From Leptolyngbya sp. SIOISBB (GTDB lineage Bacteria; Cyanobacteriota; Cyanobacteriia; Phormidesmidales; Phormidesmidaceae), in NCBI GenBank assembly GCA_010671905.1, contig JAAHII010000001.1:248001-312000 (forward strand): 64,000 nt of DNA, in the 5' to 3' direction. A program made the translations under genes and the position numbers. The notes under the pieces were generated by a model, which had not been told where the DNA came from, searched no databases, and saw only the letters and a list, made by a program, of their open reading frames with translations. The first letter of the stretch is position 1; each line of letters opens with the position of its first letter. Positions 1-9,422 of this stretch are shown one piece after another.

Positions 1-186
1 AATCTTGTGTAGCTGGTAATGGTTGGCCGTAAAGCGATACCGATGTCGCCTTTCAAGCACGGTATAAACTTGTCCAGCGTGGGTGATCTGAGCACCGGGT
101 TGAGGCATTGAGGTCAACGGTATCCGGCCCAGCGATCGCTGAGGAGAATTTAAAATCAATTCAGTCGGCGGTAGAGCCTGCTCCAT
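1..186 (-). CDS. Conserved cyanobacterial small protein, 3' end cut off by the window edge
   Basis: The frame is open from an ATG at 184-186 down to base 1 (62 codons) and reads MEQALPPTELILNSPQRS..., then ...QVYTVLERRHRYRF. This looks like a small conserved cyanobacterial protein with the Q-x-Y-TVLERRHRY pattern; I recall the pattern but no function. The C-terminus lies outside the window. The same frame stays open upstream to a stop at 316-318 with plausible protein-like sequence (GWVDVFYATVT just before the Met) but no good start codon, so a longer or alternatively started protein is possible. Confidence 0.6.
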   Translation of the reverse strand, partial: MEQALPPTELILNSPQRSLGRIPLTSMPQPGAQITHAGQVYTVLERRHRYRFTANHYQLHKI

Positions 187-416
187 CGTCACGGTGGCAT
201 AAAAAACATCGACCCAACCAGTTGCGACCCATCGTTGAAGACGATCTGGCCCAGTCCAGCAGGGAATGAATGGCTTCTCATCATATCCTTCATTATCTTG
301 CCAGCGGTCATTGTGTCAGTGGAGACAAAGGATGTGTTAGCAATCCTTGGCACGGTTGGCGATGTCAAGAAGGGGTTGGCTAAGATGGCACCAAAGGTGA
401 AATAACCGGAGTGTTT

Positions 417-1076
417 ATGGCTACCCAGCAGGTTCAATATGAGAACCTTCTTGCGACGAGCAGTGCCTATGATGGAGCGATCGCGCTGCTCAAGCAATAT
501 CGACCTTATCTGGAAGTCATTCCCAGTATGCGACGCCCTAAGGAAAGCGTGGTCACTATTCCGCTACCGGTGATCAAGGTTCGCAGTCCGATTGAACCTA
601 AGGGCCATGCCGGTATTCATCTGAGTGCAGGAGAGTCAGTGTTGCTTCCCTGCGATGTGGCGTTGCTCATGTGCGACCCTGAGTGGAAAATCAAAACCGG
701 CATTGAAATTCTCCTCTTTATTCATCGCCCTAACGAAGATTTCTCAGATCTATTGATGCGTTGGCGCCAGACGCAAATACTGCTAGATCGTGGTTATGAG
801 TGGTTGCTGCCCGCCCGCTACCAACATCTGCTCAGCGATGATATGACGACGGTGCGTCCACTGTTCATCGTTTTTCCTGAGAGTCCTGAACGGATTGCCA
901 AGGGGTTGAAAGGCGCTGGACTACCAGCAGTCACCTACACCGATGCGTCTACAGAAGACGCAGTTGCGACCGATATTGCCCTTCTACAAGAAGATGAGTT
1001 AGATGTAACCGCCGCCGAAAATTTCGACTTTGCCGACCTCGATGACATTGGCAACTCCGAAATGACGTCAGAATAA
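417..1076 (+). CDS. Hypothetical protein, 219 aa
   Basis: I do not recognise the family. The start is placed at ATG 417 because a GGAG Shine-Dalgarno sits at 408-411; a GTG at 411 would add two residues. The protein appears soluble: no signal peptide or membrane segment. It has a mixed alpha/beta-looking core (residues ~40-180, with 'VTIPLPVIKV' and 'LLPCDVALLMCDPEWKI') and a strongly acidic tail (EEDELD...DFADLDD). It stands alone between divergent or convergent neighbours, so context gives no clue. Confidence 0.7.
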   Translation: MATQQVQYENLLATSSAYDGAIALLKQYRPYLEVIPSMRRPKESVVTIPLPVIKVRSPIEPKGHAGIHLSAGESVLLPCDVALLMCDPEWKIKTGIEILLFIHRPNEDFSDLLMRWRQTQILLDRGYEWLLPARYQHLLSDDMTTVRPLFIVFPESPERIAKGLKGAGLPAVTYTDASTEDAVATDIALLQEDELDVTAAENFDFADLDDIGNSEMTSE

Positions 1077-1292
1077 GGACGCTCCTGCCTCCCTTTACGC
1101 CATGAAAGGGTATAGCAGAATGCGGAATGCGAAGGTCGGAATGCAGAATTGAAATGCAGGCTAGAAAGCAGTTTCGACAATCCAGGGCGACCTGAACAAA
1201 CTGCGGCTTGCTATAGCATTCCCGACCAGTCAGTGAGCTCGGTGCTGTCATCCGGTCGTGGCCAAATCCTTGCGATGCAAGGGCGACAGCCC

Positions 1293-2084
1293 CTAGTTAG
1301 ACGTCCCTAAACCCATAAGAACATCAACTCGTACTGTTTCTTCAAATTCGATCGCGAAGTTAGATCGCAGCAGTTCTCGATACGCTTTCTCGTCTGTCAC
1401 TATCTTTTCCTGACGCTGATTGTCAGTCGTTCTGATCAGACGATTGTTCGACAGTGTGATGCGCCCCTCTGGCGTCGCCAATTAGCAGAGTGATTTCTGA
1501 GTGAAATGTGACTCTGGAGATGTCTGTTGATAATGGCACATGGTGCTGAAGTCTGTGAGGCGGCGAGGCGTCAGTGAAATCATGTATTGTGACTCCCAAT
1601 CAGTCTCTCGTCGCCGCTGGAGCTGCCTCTTAGAGTCTGAGCCGATCAAGCGATATGAGCAACCATGCTGCATGTCTTCTACTCCAGCCTCCAGCCGCAG
1701 CGGTTCTAGAAACGAATCTCCGAACCCGACATCTGCGATTAGACATTCCTCCATCTCGACCAGTAGAACTAGATGGTCAAACTCAGGCCCCGGTTGAGTG
1801 CCGTTAAACACTTGTGCTGACAAGAGCACGACCGTAAACCCAAGCTGCTCAAGCAGCCACCCAAATAGTCCATTCAACTCGTAGCAGAAGCCCCCTCGTC
1901 CATGCTGAATAATCTTGTCATAGACCAATGGGAGAGAGAGGGTAATCGGGCGGCCCAGATGAATATCCAGATTTTCAAAGGGAACCGCAAACAGATGCGC
2001 CCGGTGTAGTTGTTTCAGCGTCTCCACTGTCGGTTCAAGTGACCCGCCATAATCAATACGTTCGAGATATGCATTTATATCCAT
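1293..2084 (-). pseudogene. Arylamine N-acetyltransferase split by one in-frame stop
   Basis: The first 200 codons encode a typical N-acetyltransferase, which moves acetyl from acetyl-CoA to arylamines or hydrazines. The catalytic triad is visible: Cys67 in RGGFCYELN, His104 in EFDHLVLL and Asp118 in IADVGFGD. Reading ends at a TAA (1482-1484), and the same frame continues at once with LATPEGRITLSNNRLI, the conserved C-terminal region of the family, to a stop at 1293. A single base change in one codon therefore separates 200 and about 63 codons of one ancestral gene of normal length (~263 codons). This is either a young pseudogene or a base-call error. The catalytic domain is complete but the C-terminal segment that helps close the active site would be missing. 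Confidence 0.85.
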
Positions 2085-2264
2085 GGCTTGATCTCATTTT
2101 GTAATCAGTCTTTCGGCCCAGCAGCCATAAAAATCTGTTAGAGAATGAATTTAGGCGTTACAGAGCGTTGCGGCGATCGCATCTGCGATATAGTCATGCT
2201 GTCATGAGTCCAGCACTGGCGTTTACAGTTACGGGCTTTCTCACCACAGTAAAGGAGTTTCGCC

Positions 2265-2924
2265 TTGGCAGCGAAGCGCAAGGGCTCATCTCCCAAAGTA
2301 TTAGCCGTGCTCAACGGCAAAGGGGGCGTCGGCAAAACGACGACCGCTGTCAATATGGCTGCTATTTTCTCTGAGTCGCAGACCGTTTTGTTGGTTGATG
2401 CCGATCCCCAAGCATCGGCAAGTTGGTGGGTGTCACGTAATCCTCAACCCGTGACGTTTGATATCACAAAAGAGACAGATGCCACCCTGCTAGGCAAACT
2501 AAAGAAAGTGAATGATTATTCTCTGATTGTGGTGGATACCCCTCCGGCATTAAATTCCACTGCTTTGGCGGCAGTGGTCCCTGTAGCAGACTATATTTTG
2601 TTGCCCACGCCTCCCGCACCGATGGATTTGGCCGCTTTGGTGAATACGATTAAAACTGCGATCGCTCCAGCTGGTGTTGCTCATCGGGTCTTGCTAACTA
2701 AAGTGGACTCGCGCAGTTTGTCCGAAGCCGTTGATGCTCAGCAAACCTTAAACAGCCTCAGCATTCCTGCCTGTGAAGCCATTATTCGCACTTACAAAGC
2801 TCACGAGCGCGCTGCCCTAGAGGGAGTGCCCATCACCCATTGGCGCGGCGCTAACGTTAAAGAAGCCCGAGCCGACTACTATCGGGTCGCCGAAGAAGTA
2901 CAGCAAGACTGGAGCCAACCATGA
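2265..2924 (+). CDS. ParA-family (MinD/ParA/McdA-like) partitioning ATPase
   Basis: 219 aa. A deviant Walker A box NGKGGVGKTTT contains the signature lysine (Lys19) and the P-loop lysine (Lys24). A switch region VDADPQAS follows near residue 43 and Walker B-like VVDTPPAL near 94. These ATPases dimerise on ATP, bind DNA non-specifically and position plasmids, chromosomes or carboxysomes. The start is TTG 2265, set by an AAAGGAG ribosome-binding site at 2251-2257. The stop overlaps the next gene's ATG (ATGA), so the two are almost certainly co-translated. With no centromere-binding ParB nearby, the downstream coiled-coil protein is the likely partner. A carboxysome-positioning McdA role is possible but unproven. 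Confidence 0.85.
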   Translation: MAAKRKGSSPKVLAVLNGKGGVGKTTTAVNMAAIFSESQTVLLVDADPQASASWWVSRNPQPVTFDITKETDATLLGKLKKVNDYSLIVVDTPPALNSTALAAVVPVADYILLPTPPAPMDLAALVNTIKTAIAPAGVAHRVLLTKVDSRSLSEAVDAQQTLNSLSIPACEAIIRTYKAHERAALEGVPITHWRGANVKEARADYYRVAEEVQQDWSQP

Positions 2925-3730
2925 CTAAAAAGAACTTATCTGACTTGCTGAAAGAAGAGGCTAACGGTCCTGATAGTGCTGCAGCTGCCTCTGCGGATCA
3001 ATCAAAGCCTCCAGCAAAAGCGATAGCAGGCAAGGCGACGGTGGCCAAAAAATCTTCGGCGGGCGCTGCATCACGAGCCAAATCTACCCCCTCGACGCGA
3101 AAGAAATCGACATCTGGCAGTCCTCCAAAGTCGAGTGCGGCAACCTCTAAGACAGCAGCTAAAACGTCGACAGGTTCTGCCAGTAGCCGCACGGTCACCA
3201 AAGCCGACCTCGAAAAACAAGTGACTCAGCTGACGACCGATCTCGCAGTTGCTGGGAAAAAAGAAGCGGCGCTAGACAAACAGGTAAAAGGCCTGCAAGA
3301 AGACCTCAACAAGCAGCAAGAGCGCCTATTTGAACTCAAAGACACCCTTGAGAAAGCGCAAAAAACGGCGAAGGCTGATGCCAACAAACTCAAGAAGGTG
3401 ACCAAAGAGCTTGAAGAGGCCAAGACGGTCATTCTGAAAATGACAGAGGCTGCTGAGACTATCCCAGAACCAGAACCGGCACCAGTATCGCCGCCCCCAA
3501 CTGCGGCCTCCCCAGAACTAGAAACTAAGCCTGCATTAGCCGTTAAGTTGCCACCTGGCGGTGGCGATATCTATCGTGGTCAGCGACTGCCCGCCTACAA
3601 ATCGAGCGGTGGCGATATCTATCACGGTCGGCGTCTACCTGCCCACAAAAATATTCCTGATTACGCGATCGACCACGGCGAGCAAAAGAACAAAATGCTA
3701 TCCGACGAAGAAATCGGCTGGGTTGATTAA
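2921..3730 (+). CDS. Disordered coiled-coil partner of the ParA ATPase (ParB/McdB-like candidate)
   Basis: 269 aa, overlapping the ParA stop by 4 nt. Residues 1-95 are Ala/Lys/Ser/Thr-rich and look disordered and basic. Residues ~95-175 form a clear coiled coil (LEKQVTQL, KEAALDKQVKGLQEDL, KKVTKELEEAK). A Pro-rich linker follows, then a 17-residue unit occurs twice (GGDIYRGQRLPAYKSS and GGDIYHGRRLPAHKNI), and the tail is acidic and ends EEIGWVD. The layout of disordered arm, coiled coil and short conserved C-terminus with a near-terminal Trp resembles McdB proteins, which pair with ParA-like McdA to space carboxysomes. This is an architectural resemblance, not a recognised homology. Confidence 0.75.
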   Translation: MTKKNLSDLLKEEANGPDSAAAASADQSKPPAKAIAGKATVAKKSSAGAASRAKSTPSTRKKSTSGSPPKSSAATSKTAAKTSTGSASSRTVTKADLEKQVTQLTTDLAVAGKKEAALDKQVKGLQEDLNKQQERLFELKDTLEKAQKTAKADANKLKKVTKELEEAKTVILKMTEAAETIPEPEPAPVSPPPTAASPELETKPALAVKLPPGGGDIYRGQRLPAYKSSGGDIYHGRRLPAHKNIPDYAIDHGEQKNKMLSDEEIGWVD

Positions 3731-3747
3731 GCTCGGAACAAGCTTAA
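3727..3747 (+). terminator. Small hairpin overlapping the stop of the ParA-partner gene
   Basis: TTAAGCT and AGCTTAA form a perfect 7-bp stem with a 7-nt loop overlapping the stop codon. There is no T-run after it, so it is at best a weak terminator or an mRNA-stabilising hairpin. Confidence 0.25.
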
Positions 3748-3965
3748 GTAGGAGTGTTGCGATCGCTGATGTTGACCTATGTCATGACAGACTTGAGGCT
3801 GGATTCTAGCCAGCGAGCAACCCTTGTGCTCACGCTAAATTTTCGAGAATTCTTATGTTGAATGAAGGTGTACTGCTTGATGCCTTTGTGAATTAGACAG
3901 CTCGTAGCGATCAGAAAAATCGTTGTTTCTTGCCCCCACCGCGAAACCGACAGGACTATTTTTGC

Positions 3966-5003
3966 ATGACCAGCCAGCGTCAAGTTTTTCCAGCATCAGG
4001 TCGGGTTTATCTCATCATTGCGATTTTGATTTTTGGTGCCGCCAACTCAGTCACTCAGCGGTTGACTGAATTAGGCGCGGCCAACTTCCTGGATGGTCAA
4101 AATCCAGTGTCTTTTTGCAATGTCCTGTTTGTGGGGAATATCTGTGCCTTCGGACTGCTGCTGCTGATCTACCATCAGCAATTGCGCCCAAAAGTGCTGC
4201 AGCAAATTTCGTTGCGGCAATGGGGAGTGCTAACGCTAATTGCTATTTTGAGCGCGGCGGTCGTACCATCGTTGATTTTTACGGCGCTGTCGATCACGTC
4301 GGTAAATAACGTGATTTTGGTAGGGCAAATTGACACGCCCCTCGTGTTGGCCTTATCGGTGCTGCTGCTGGGCGATCGCGTCAACGCTTGGGTGATTGCT
4401 GGCGCAGTGATTTCGTTCGTTGGCGTTGCCCTGACTGTGCTGCTGCAGCCGCCAGGGGCAGAGATGGTTGGCATGGCCTCAGGGCTGCAAATTGGTCGCG
4501 GTGAGCTGTTAACTGTATTAGCCGCCGTGTTTAAGGCGATCTCTAATCTCATTAGCAAAGTGAGCTTACAGGCAATTCCCCTGGGGCTGTTCAATGTCTA
4601 TCGCATGTTGGTCGGCACAATCGCCTTTTTTGTCATTGTGCTGATCCTGTTTGAGCCCAGTCACTTTATGGATGTGACTTCTCCCTTTTTGTGGCGATGG
4701 ATGTTGCTATACAGCGCCATCATTGTGGTGGGTGGCCAGCTGGCCTGGTTTACCGGTCTGAAACAAAGCACCGCGAGCGAAATTTCCCTGGCGACGGCGT
4801 TTACTCCCATTGCTGGGGTTTTGGCGGCTTACCTGATTTTGAGTGAAGTCCCCACATTTGCCCAGTACGTGGGTGGAGCCGTCATTGTCATCGGGATCGT
4901 ATTGAATCAGATCGGAGTGCGGCGACTTAACCGAGCAACGCCCCCGCCGCCGCCCCCGCCCCCTGCTGCCATGAGCGACAAGGTCATGTTCAAAGGCGTA
5001 TAG
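3966..5003 (+). CDS. EamA/DMT-family membrane transporter
   Basis: 345 aa from ATG 3966; a TTG at 3930 would add 12 unlikely residues. About ten hydrophobic helices are visible in two five-helix halves, the hallmark of EamA-type drug/metabolite exporters (e.g. LIIAILIFGAANSVT; ITSVNNVILVGQIDTPLVLALSVLLLGDRV in pieces; and ASEISLATAFTPIAGVLAAY in the second half). It acts in the inner membrane and the substrate cannot be told from sequence. The C-terminus has an unusual run of eight prolines just after the last helix, likely a flexible cytoplasmic tail. It stands alone, convergent with aspC. Confidence 0.85.
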   Translation: MTSQRQVFPASGRVYLIIAILIFGAANSVTQRLTELGAANFLDGQNPVSFCNVLFVGNICAFGLLLLIYHQQLRPKVLQQISLRQWGVLTLIAILSAAVVPSLIFTALSITSVNNVILVGQIDTPLVLALSVLLLGDRVNAWVIAGAVISFVGVALTVLLQPPGAEMVGMASGLQIGRGELLTVLAAVFKAISNLISKVSLQAIPLGLFNVYRMLVGTIAFFVIVLILFEPSHFMDVTSPFLWRWMLLYSAIIVVGGQLAWFTGLKQSTASEISLATAFTPIAGVLAAYLILSEVPTFAQYVGGAVIVIGIVLNQIGVRRLNRATPPPPPPPPAAMSDKVMFKGV

Positions 5004-5159
5004 CCACTATCTGTCAGAATTAGCGGCTAGGAACGATCACCAAGCGCTGCTTGTTGTGAACAAAACACATCGCTGATTTTGAATGGGATGAGCTTTCCCT
5101 CTGCCTACGGCTCGCCGTAGTAGTGAGTTTGCCATTGAAACCTTCCAGACAGTCGTTTG

Positions 5160-6326
5160 TCAAAGACGTGCTGTGACAAACGCTTCAAGTCGATTTAAGC
5201 CTTCTTCGATGGTTGCCAGGTCAGTCGCGTAGGAAATGCGGATGGTACCTTCTTTGCCGAAAGCAATGCCTGGAATCACGGCAACGTGCTTTTCTTCCAG
5301 TAAGGTTTTGCAAAAATCGGTGGAAGGTAGCCCCAAGCTTTCAATGCTGGCATAGAGATAAAACGCCCCATCGGGTCTAGAAGCACTCAGGCCAGGAATG
5401 CGATTCAACCGGTCGCAGATGAAAGTCCGTCTCTCGGCAAAAGCTAAGCGCATTTTCTCGACACAATCTTGTGATGATGTCAGCGCGGCGATCGCCCCAT
5501 ATTGCGCAAAAGTGCAGACATTAGAGGTGCTTTGCCCCTGTAGCACGCCCATGGCTTTAATCAAGGGTTTTGGCCCTGCCAGATAACCCACTCGCCACCC
5601 CGTCATCGCATAAGCCTTGGCAAAGCCGTTGCTAATAATGGTGCGGTCAAAGACTTCGGGGCTCACAGCCCCAATGCTCAGATGTTGCGCATCACCGTAC
5701 AAGATCTTCTCGTAAATTTCATCAGAAACCACATAAATACCAGTCTCAACGATTACTGCTGCCAGCGCTCGGATTTCTTGTGGCGTGTAGACTGTTCCCG
5801 TTGGATTGGAAGGGGAATTTAACACAAATAGCTTGGTCTTTTGAGTGATCGCCGCCCGCAACTGCTCAGGCGTGACTTTATAACCGTTTTCTGGCGTCGT
5901 GTGGATCAGAATCGGCTTGCCCTCCGCCAACTTGACCATTTCTGGATAACTTACCCAATAGGGAGTCGGAATAATAACTTCATCTCCAGGGTTGATGGCC
6001 GTCATCATCAGACCATAGAGGGAATGTTTGCCACCGTTGGTCACAATGACATTATCCGCTTGATAGTTAAGGTGGTTGTCCGTTCTGAGTTTGTGAGCGA
6101 TCGCTTCCCGTAAAGCCGGTTCCCCAGCCGCCGGACCATATCGTGTTTTCCCTTCGTCCAAGGCTCGCTTAGCCGCTTCTTTAATGTGCGTTGGCGTGTC
6201 AAAATCAGGTTCCCCAGCACTAAAGCTGCACACATCAATCCCTTCGCTTTTCATCGCCTTGGCCTTAGCCGAAATTGCCAGGGTCATTGATGGGGAAACT
6301 TGCTGAATTCTGTTGGCCAATTCCAT
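5160..6326 (-). CDS. aspC: Aspartate aminotransferase (class I PLP-dependent)
   Basis: 388 aa, the usual length of the AspC/Ib subgroup common in cyanobacteria. It exchanges amino groups between aspartate and 2-oxoglutarate using PLP in the cytosol. PLP-site landmarks are all present: Asn174 in SPSNPTG, Asp202 in VSDEIYE, Schiff-base Lys237 in [14 protein letters not shown], Arg245 in the same block, and [14 protein letters not shown] near residue 64. Members of this subgroup can also act as prephenate aminotransferases, and sequence alone does not separate the two. The gene is monocistronic, with a small hairpin CTACGG/CCGTAG at 5105-5120 beyond its 3' end. Confidence 0.93.
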   Translation of the reverse strand: MELANRIQQVSPSMTLAISAKAKAMKSEGIDVCSFSAGEPDFDTPTHIKEAAKRALDEGKTRYGPAAGEPALREAIAHKLRTDNHLNYQADNVIVTNGGKHSLYGLMMTAINPGDEVIIPTPYWVSYPEMVKLAEGKPILIHTTPENGYKVTPEQLRAAITQKTKLFVLNSPSNPTGTVYTPQEIRALAAVIVETGIYVVSDEIYEKILYGDAQHLSIGAVSPEVFDRTIISNGFAKAYAMTGWRVGYLAGPKPLIKAMGVLQGQSTSNVCTFAQYGAIAALTSSQDCVEKMRLAFAERRTFICDRLNRIPGLSASRPDGAFYLYASIESLGLPSTDFCKTLLEEKHVAVIPGIAFGKEGTIRISYATDLATIEEGLNRLEAFVTARL

Positions 6327-6730
6327 GTCTAATCCGTCTGCGGCTGAATTTATAAGGGATACGATTAGCTCTTAAGCGTAACCTGAATTTCAGATGGGTG
6401 CTGCTCCATACAGCATTTCTTTGCTTGGCACAGCACACCTTTGTCTCTGCAGCAAATTTTCAATTTCACGCGCTTCAGAGACTCCACATCGTGAAATTCC
6501 ACCGGTGCTTCCCACTCCGCCTAAGGGAACTCACAATGACTATCTCAAGACGCGTCTCCGCCGGCATTAAGACTGATGAAGTGCCTCATATGACACAGAC
6601 GAGAGCTCAGAGGTTGATGGGTATAGATAATGATGGCCCAGCATCGCACCATCGACTTCAGCAAATTGCGTCGGTAACGCCTGCATCGCAGTAAGATAAA
6701 GGCGAAACGATAGAGATAACGCATTCCCGA
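6327..6730. other. Intergenic region between aspC and the HTH gene
   Basis: About 400 bases between divergently transcribed genes, so it should hold both promoters. A short open frame at 6398-6694 has no coding character or ribosome-binding site and was not accepted. I see no repeat or recognisable operator. Confidence 0.4.
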
Positions 6731-7771
6731 ATGGCACCTCGCAAACTTTCTGACGCTGACAAACGACAAATTACGAGTATCTACTGCCAACCGGGAGAAA
6801 CCACCTCAACGCTAGCGAAAAAGTTTGACATTAGCAGCAGTACCGTCAGCCGTGTATTGAAGCAAGTACTCCCGGATGAGGAGTATGCCAAGTTGATGAA
6901 ATGGAAGCGCAGTGGTGAACGCGGCAGTTTTCCGCTTGTGAGCAGCGCTGTCGTTGGGCAGCTTGATGCGGAAAGCAGCCCTGCAGAAACGGCTGTTGAG
7001 CCTGCCCCTCCTGAGACCAGTTCTGCAGCAGAAGAGCCTGCTCCCGCCAAGGTTGAGACTGCAGTTTCTGAAGAAAGCACCGATATCCCACAACCGTCAG
7101 ATACCAAAACTCCTCGCCGATCGCGTCGGCGCTCAACCGCCCGTAGCGTCACCAGCCCAGAGACAAGTGACTCAACAGGAGAAAAGACTGCAGAAGAGGA
7201 AGCCACATCAGAGGCAGCCGCAGAAGAAGTAATTCCTCAACCAGTCAAGGTCAACAAGCAAGTGTCATCAGCACCTGCCCCCACAATCGAAGATGAAGAA
7301 CAAGAAGTCGCGGCTTGGGTTTCTGAAGGACTCGAAGACTCTGAAGACTATGACGAAGATGCTGATGAAGATTGGGATGACGAAACTGATGATGAAACTT
7401 GGGATGACGACTCTGAAGAGGATGAGACCGAGCCCCACAGCGCTCCTCGGGAAACTGATCTGACTATCCATTCATTCGACGATTTTTCACTGGCTAAGCC
7501 GTGCTATTTAGTGGTTGACCGCATGGCAGAGCTGATTACTTGTCCCCTTAAAGATTTTTCCGAGCTGGGCGCGATCCCCGCTGGTGAAGAGCAGGCCAGG
7601 ACATTACCAGTCTTTGATAACCACCGGATCGCTCGCCGCTTTGCTCGCCGTAATCAAAGGATTATCAAGGTTCCCGATGCCTTGATGCTCAACAAAACCC
7701 AGGGTTATTTAGAAGCAAAAGGGATCACTCGAATTTTGTTTGATGGGCAGGTTTACGCTTTAAGTCACTAA
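6731..7771 (+). CDS. Helix-turn-helix protein with long acidic linker
   Basis: 346 aa. Residues 1-60 form a homeodomain-like/transposase-type HTH (LSDADKRQITSIY..., STLAKKFDISSSTVSRVLKQ), a clear sequence-specific DNA-binding fold. Residues ~75-250 are low-complexity, first Ala/Pro/Glu/Ser and then extremely acidic (SEDYDEDADEDWDDETDDE). Residues ~255-346 form a compact C-terminal domain (CYLVVDRMAELITCPLKDF ... GITRILFDGQVYAL) that I associate with conserved cyanobacterial proteins of unknown function. No DDE catalytic triad is seen, so this is a regulator-like protein rather than an active transposase. It is monocistronic. Confidence 0.8.
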   Translation: MAPRKLSDADKRQITSIYCQPGETTSTLAKKFDISSSTVSRVLKQVLPDEEYAKLMKWKRSGERGSFPLVSSAVVGQLDAESSPAETAVEPAPPETSSAAEEPAPAKVETAVSEESTDIPQPSDTKTPRRSRRRSTARSVTSPETSDSTGEKTAEEEATSEAAAEEVIPQPVKVNKQVSSAPAPTIEDEEQEVAAWVSEGLEDSEDYDEDADEDWDDETDDETWDDDSEEDETEPHSAPRETDLTIHSFDDFSLAKPCYLVVDRMAELITCPLKDFSELGAIPAGEEQARTLPVFDNHRIARRFARRNQRIIKVPDALMLNKTQGYLEAKGITRILFDGQVYALSH

Positions 7772-8247
7772 AAGCAACGTACTCTGCGGACAGGGACTAG
7801 AGGCGCAGCGGCTTCTCGTTCCCTGAAAGCGTTCTCGGAGGTTAGAGTAGCTGTACAGATTTCAGAAATACGTCTGTACCAGCTTGGAGTTGCAGTGGCC
7901 TTAATTATCTTCATCTTTCCGCAGCTTGTGACAGGTAGTCCACTTTTAGTCTGAGAGACAATCAAACATTCCAAGTTCGATCAGGGACTCGTCTGTAAAA
8001 AGGTTGGTGGAGCGAGCCGCTCATCCAAAGCGATCAAACAGCCTTACATTACGCTCGGAGCGACAGCTGGCCCTTTAGATCAGCAGTCAAGCTGAGGAAA
8101 AACTGTATCGGGGTGGTTTGAACCTGGCCTAACCGCTCAGAGCAGTATCGCAATCGAGTCGACTATCAGATTATTTAGGATTGGCAGCGGGTTACTGACT
8201 CTCCCAACCCTTGAGCAATGTCCTAGGCAAACCCGGCTTAGATCAAC
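7772..8247. other. Intergenic region, no supported gene
   Basis: About 475 bases between convergent genes. A 68-codon minus-strand frame (7768-7974) lacks coding features. A loose CAGGGA...TCCCTG inverted pair near 7790-7826 could act in termination of the HTH gene. Nothing else was recognised. Confidence 0.35.
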
Positions 8248-8610
8248 CTAAAGGTCCGACCAATCGTCAGAATCCTCGTCTTGGAAGAGCGTTCCCATCA
8301 GAGAAGCATCCATTTCCATCCGCTGTTCCATCTGACGGAGGAAATATCCAGTCATCATGGCAGATGCCAATAAACCAGCCAAATTTTCGCGGTCAGTAGA
8401 AACTTGAACGTTAAAGCCATCACTGGGCAGTACCCCAATCAGACCTTGAACGTTGTGCGAAATAATCTGCTTGATTTCAGGAGTAACTGCCTGTGCCACT
8501 CGACTCAGCACCTCAGGCGATTGATGCTTGAGATATTGAAGCAGCTGATTGCTAGCCTCGTCATCAGCATGTAGGCCAACGAAATCAACGCGCTCAGGAT
8601 TAAATGTCAT
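8248..8610 (-). CDS. DUF760 family protein
   Basis: 120 aa, the usual size for the single-domain cyanobacterial form. It carries the family pattern seen also in plastid proteins: LLQYLKHQSPEVLSRV, then EIKQIISHNVQGLIGVLPSDGFNV, then STDRENLAGLLASAMMTGYFLR followed by an acidic tail. The function is unknown; the protein is soluble and presumably cytosolic. It is monocistronic. Confidence 0.88.
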   Translation of the reverse strand: MTFNPERVDFVGLHADDEASNQLLQYLKHQSPEVLSRVAQAVTPEIKQIISHNVQGLIGVLPSDGFNVQVSTDRENLAGLLASAMMTGYFLRQMEQRMEMDASLMGTLFQDEDSDDWSDL

Positions 8611-9422
8611 AGAAATTCTGCTGTTCCTATCTCCTCAACCTTAGACTGACTGACCTAATAATTCCAGTCAATGTCTTTACAGGCGTTATAAAGGCTCTGA
8701 TAGATTAAAAATCTCAGCCTTATAAACTAGTTGATAACACCAGTATGGCTTTTATATTGTTCTACTTTAACAAATGATTCGATTTTTGCTGAATACAGAT
8801 GCTTGACTAACACCTCTTGTCGATTCAGCAGAAAGCGCTGCATCAAACCGTCTGCGACCCTTCATAGTTGTTAGATTGCTACGCACTGCAGCTGGCGCAG
8901 CGGCGGTTACGACATGACTAAGGCAGGATTTGATGAATTTTTAAGTGCTGATTCATTCACCTAAGGCCAATGTTTTTCCAGGCCAGCATCCGATTTAGGT
9001 TCTATCTTCATGAGTAAGGTCGACCTCCCTGAGACTTCTTTTGGGTAATTTACCCTTTGAGCAAAGCAAGTGTTGGCCAGAACGATTTTCTACAAGTAGC
9101 CTTCATCTATTTCCCTGAAGGGCGTTACTGAAATGAGGGATGACCGAGTTTTCAAGAGTCTTTATCTTGCAAGGACTGTCAAAGATTGATTCATCCCAGA
9201 AATAAGCGTGGATTATGTCAATCGCACCCTGGCGAAGCCCTTCAAGTGGAACTACACGGGTAAACCACTAATCGCATAAACAGCACCTCTCGTTCTGCCA
9301 CCGGGTGCTAGTTGAAGTCAGGTCTGACATTCGCTTGCGGCCCAAGTTTGCCTCACATTTCTAATTCTCTCGACCCACAGGTAAACGCTACCTGGAACTT
9401 TTAGTGACTTTTGCGCACCCGA
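8611..9422. other. 810-base gene-free region
   Basis: No frame longer than about 60 codons with coding character on either strand. The stretch 8680-8820 is AT-rich and probably contains the DUF760 promoter. No tRNA, repeat or operator recognised. Confidence 0.4.

Noticed and set aside
6398-6694. 98-codon frame between aspC and the HTH gene
   Set aside because: No ribosome-binding site, no recognisable residues and placed where two divergent promoters are expected.
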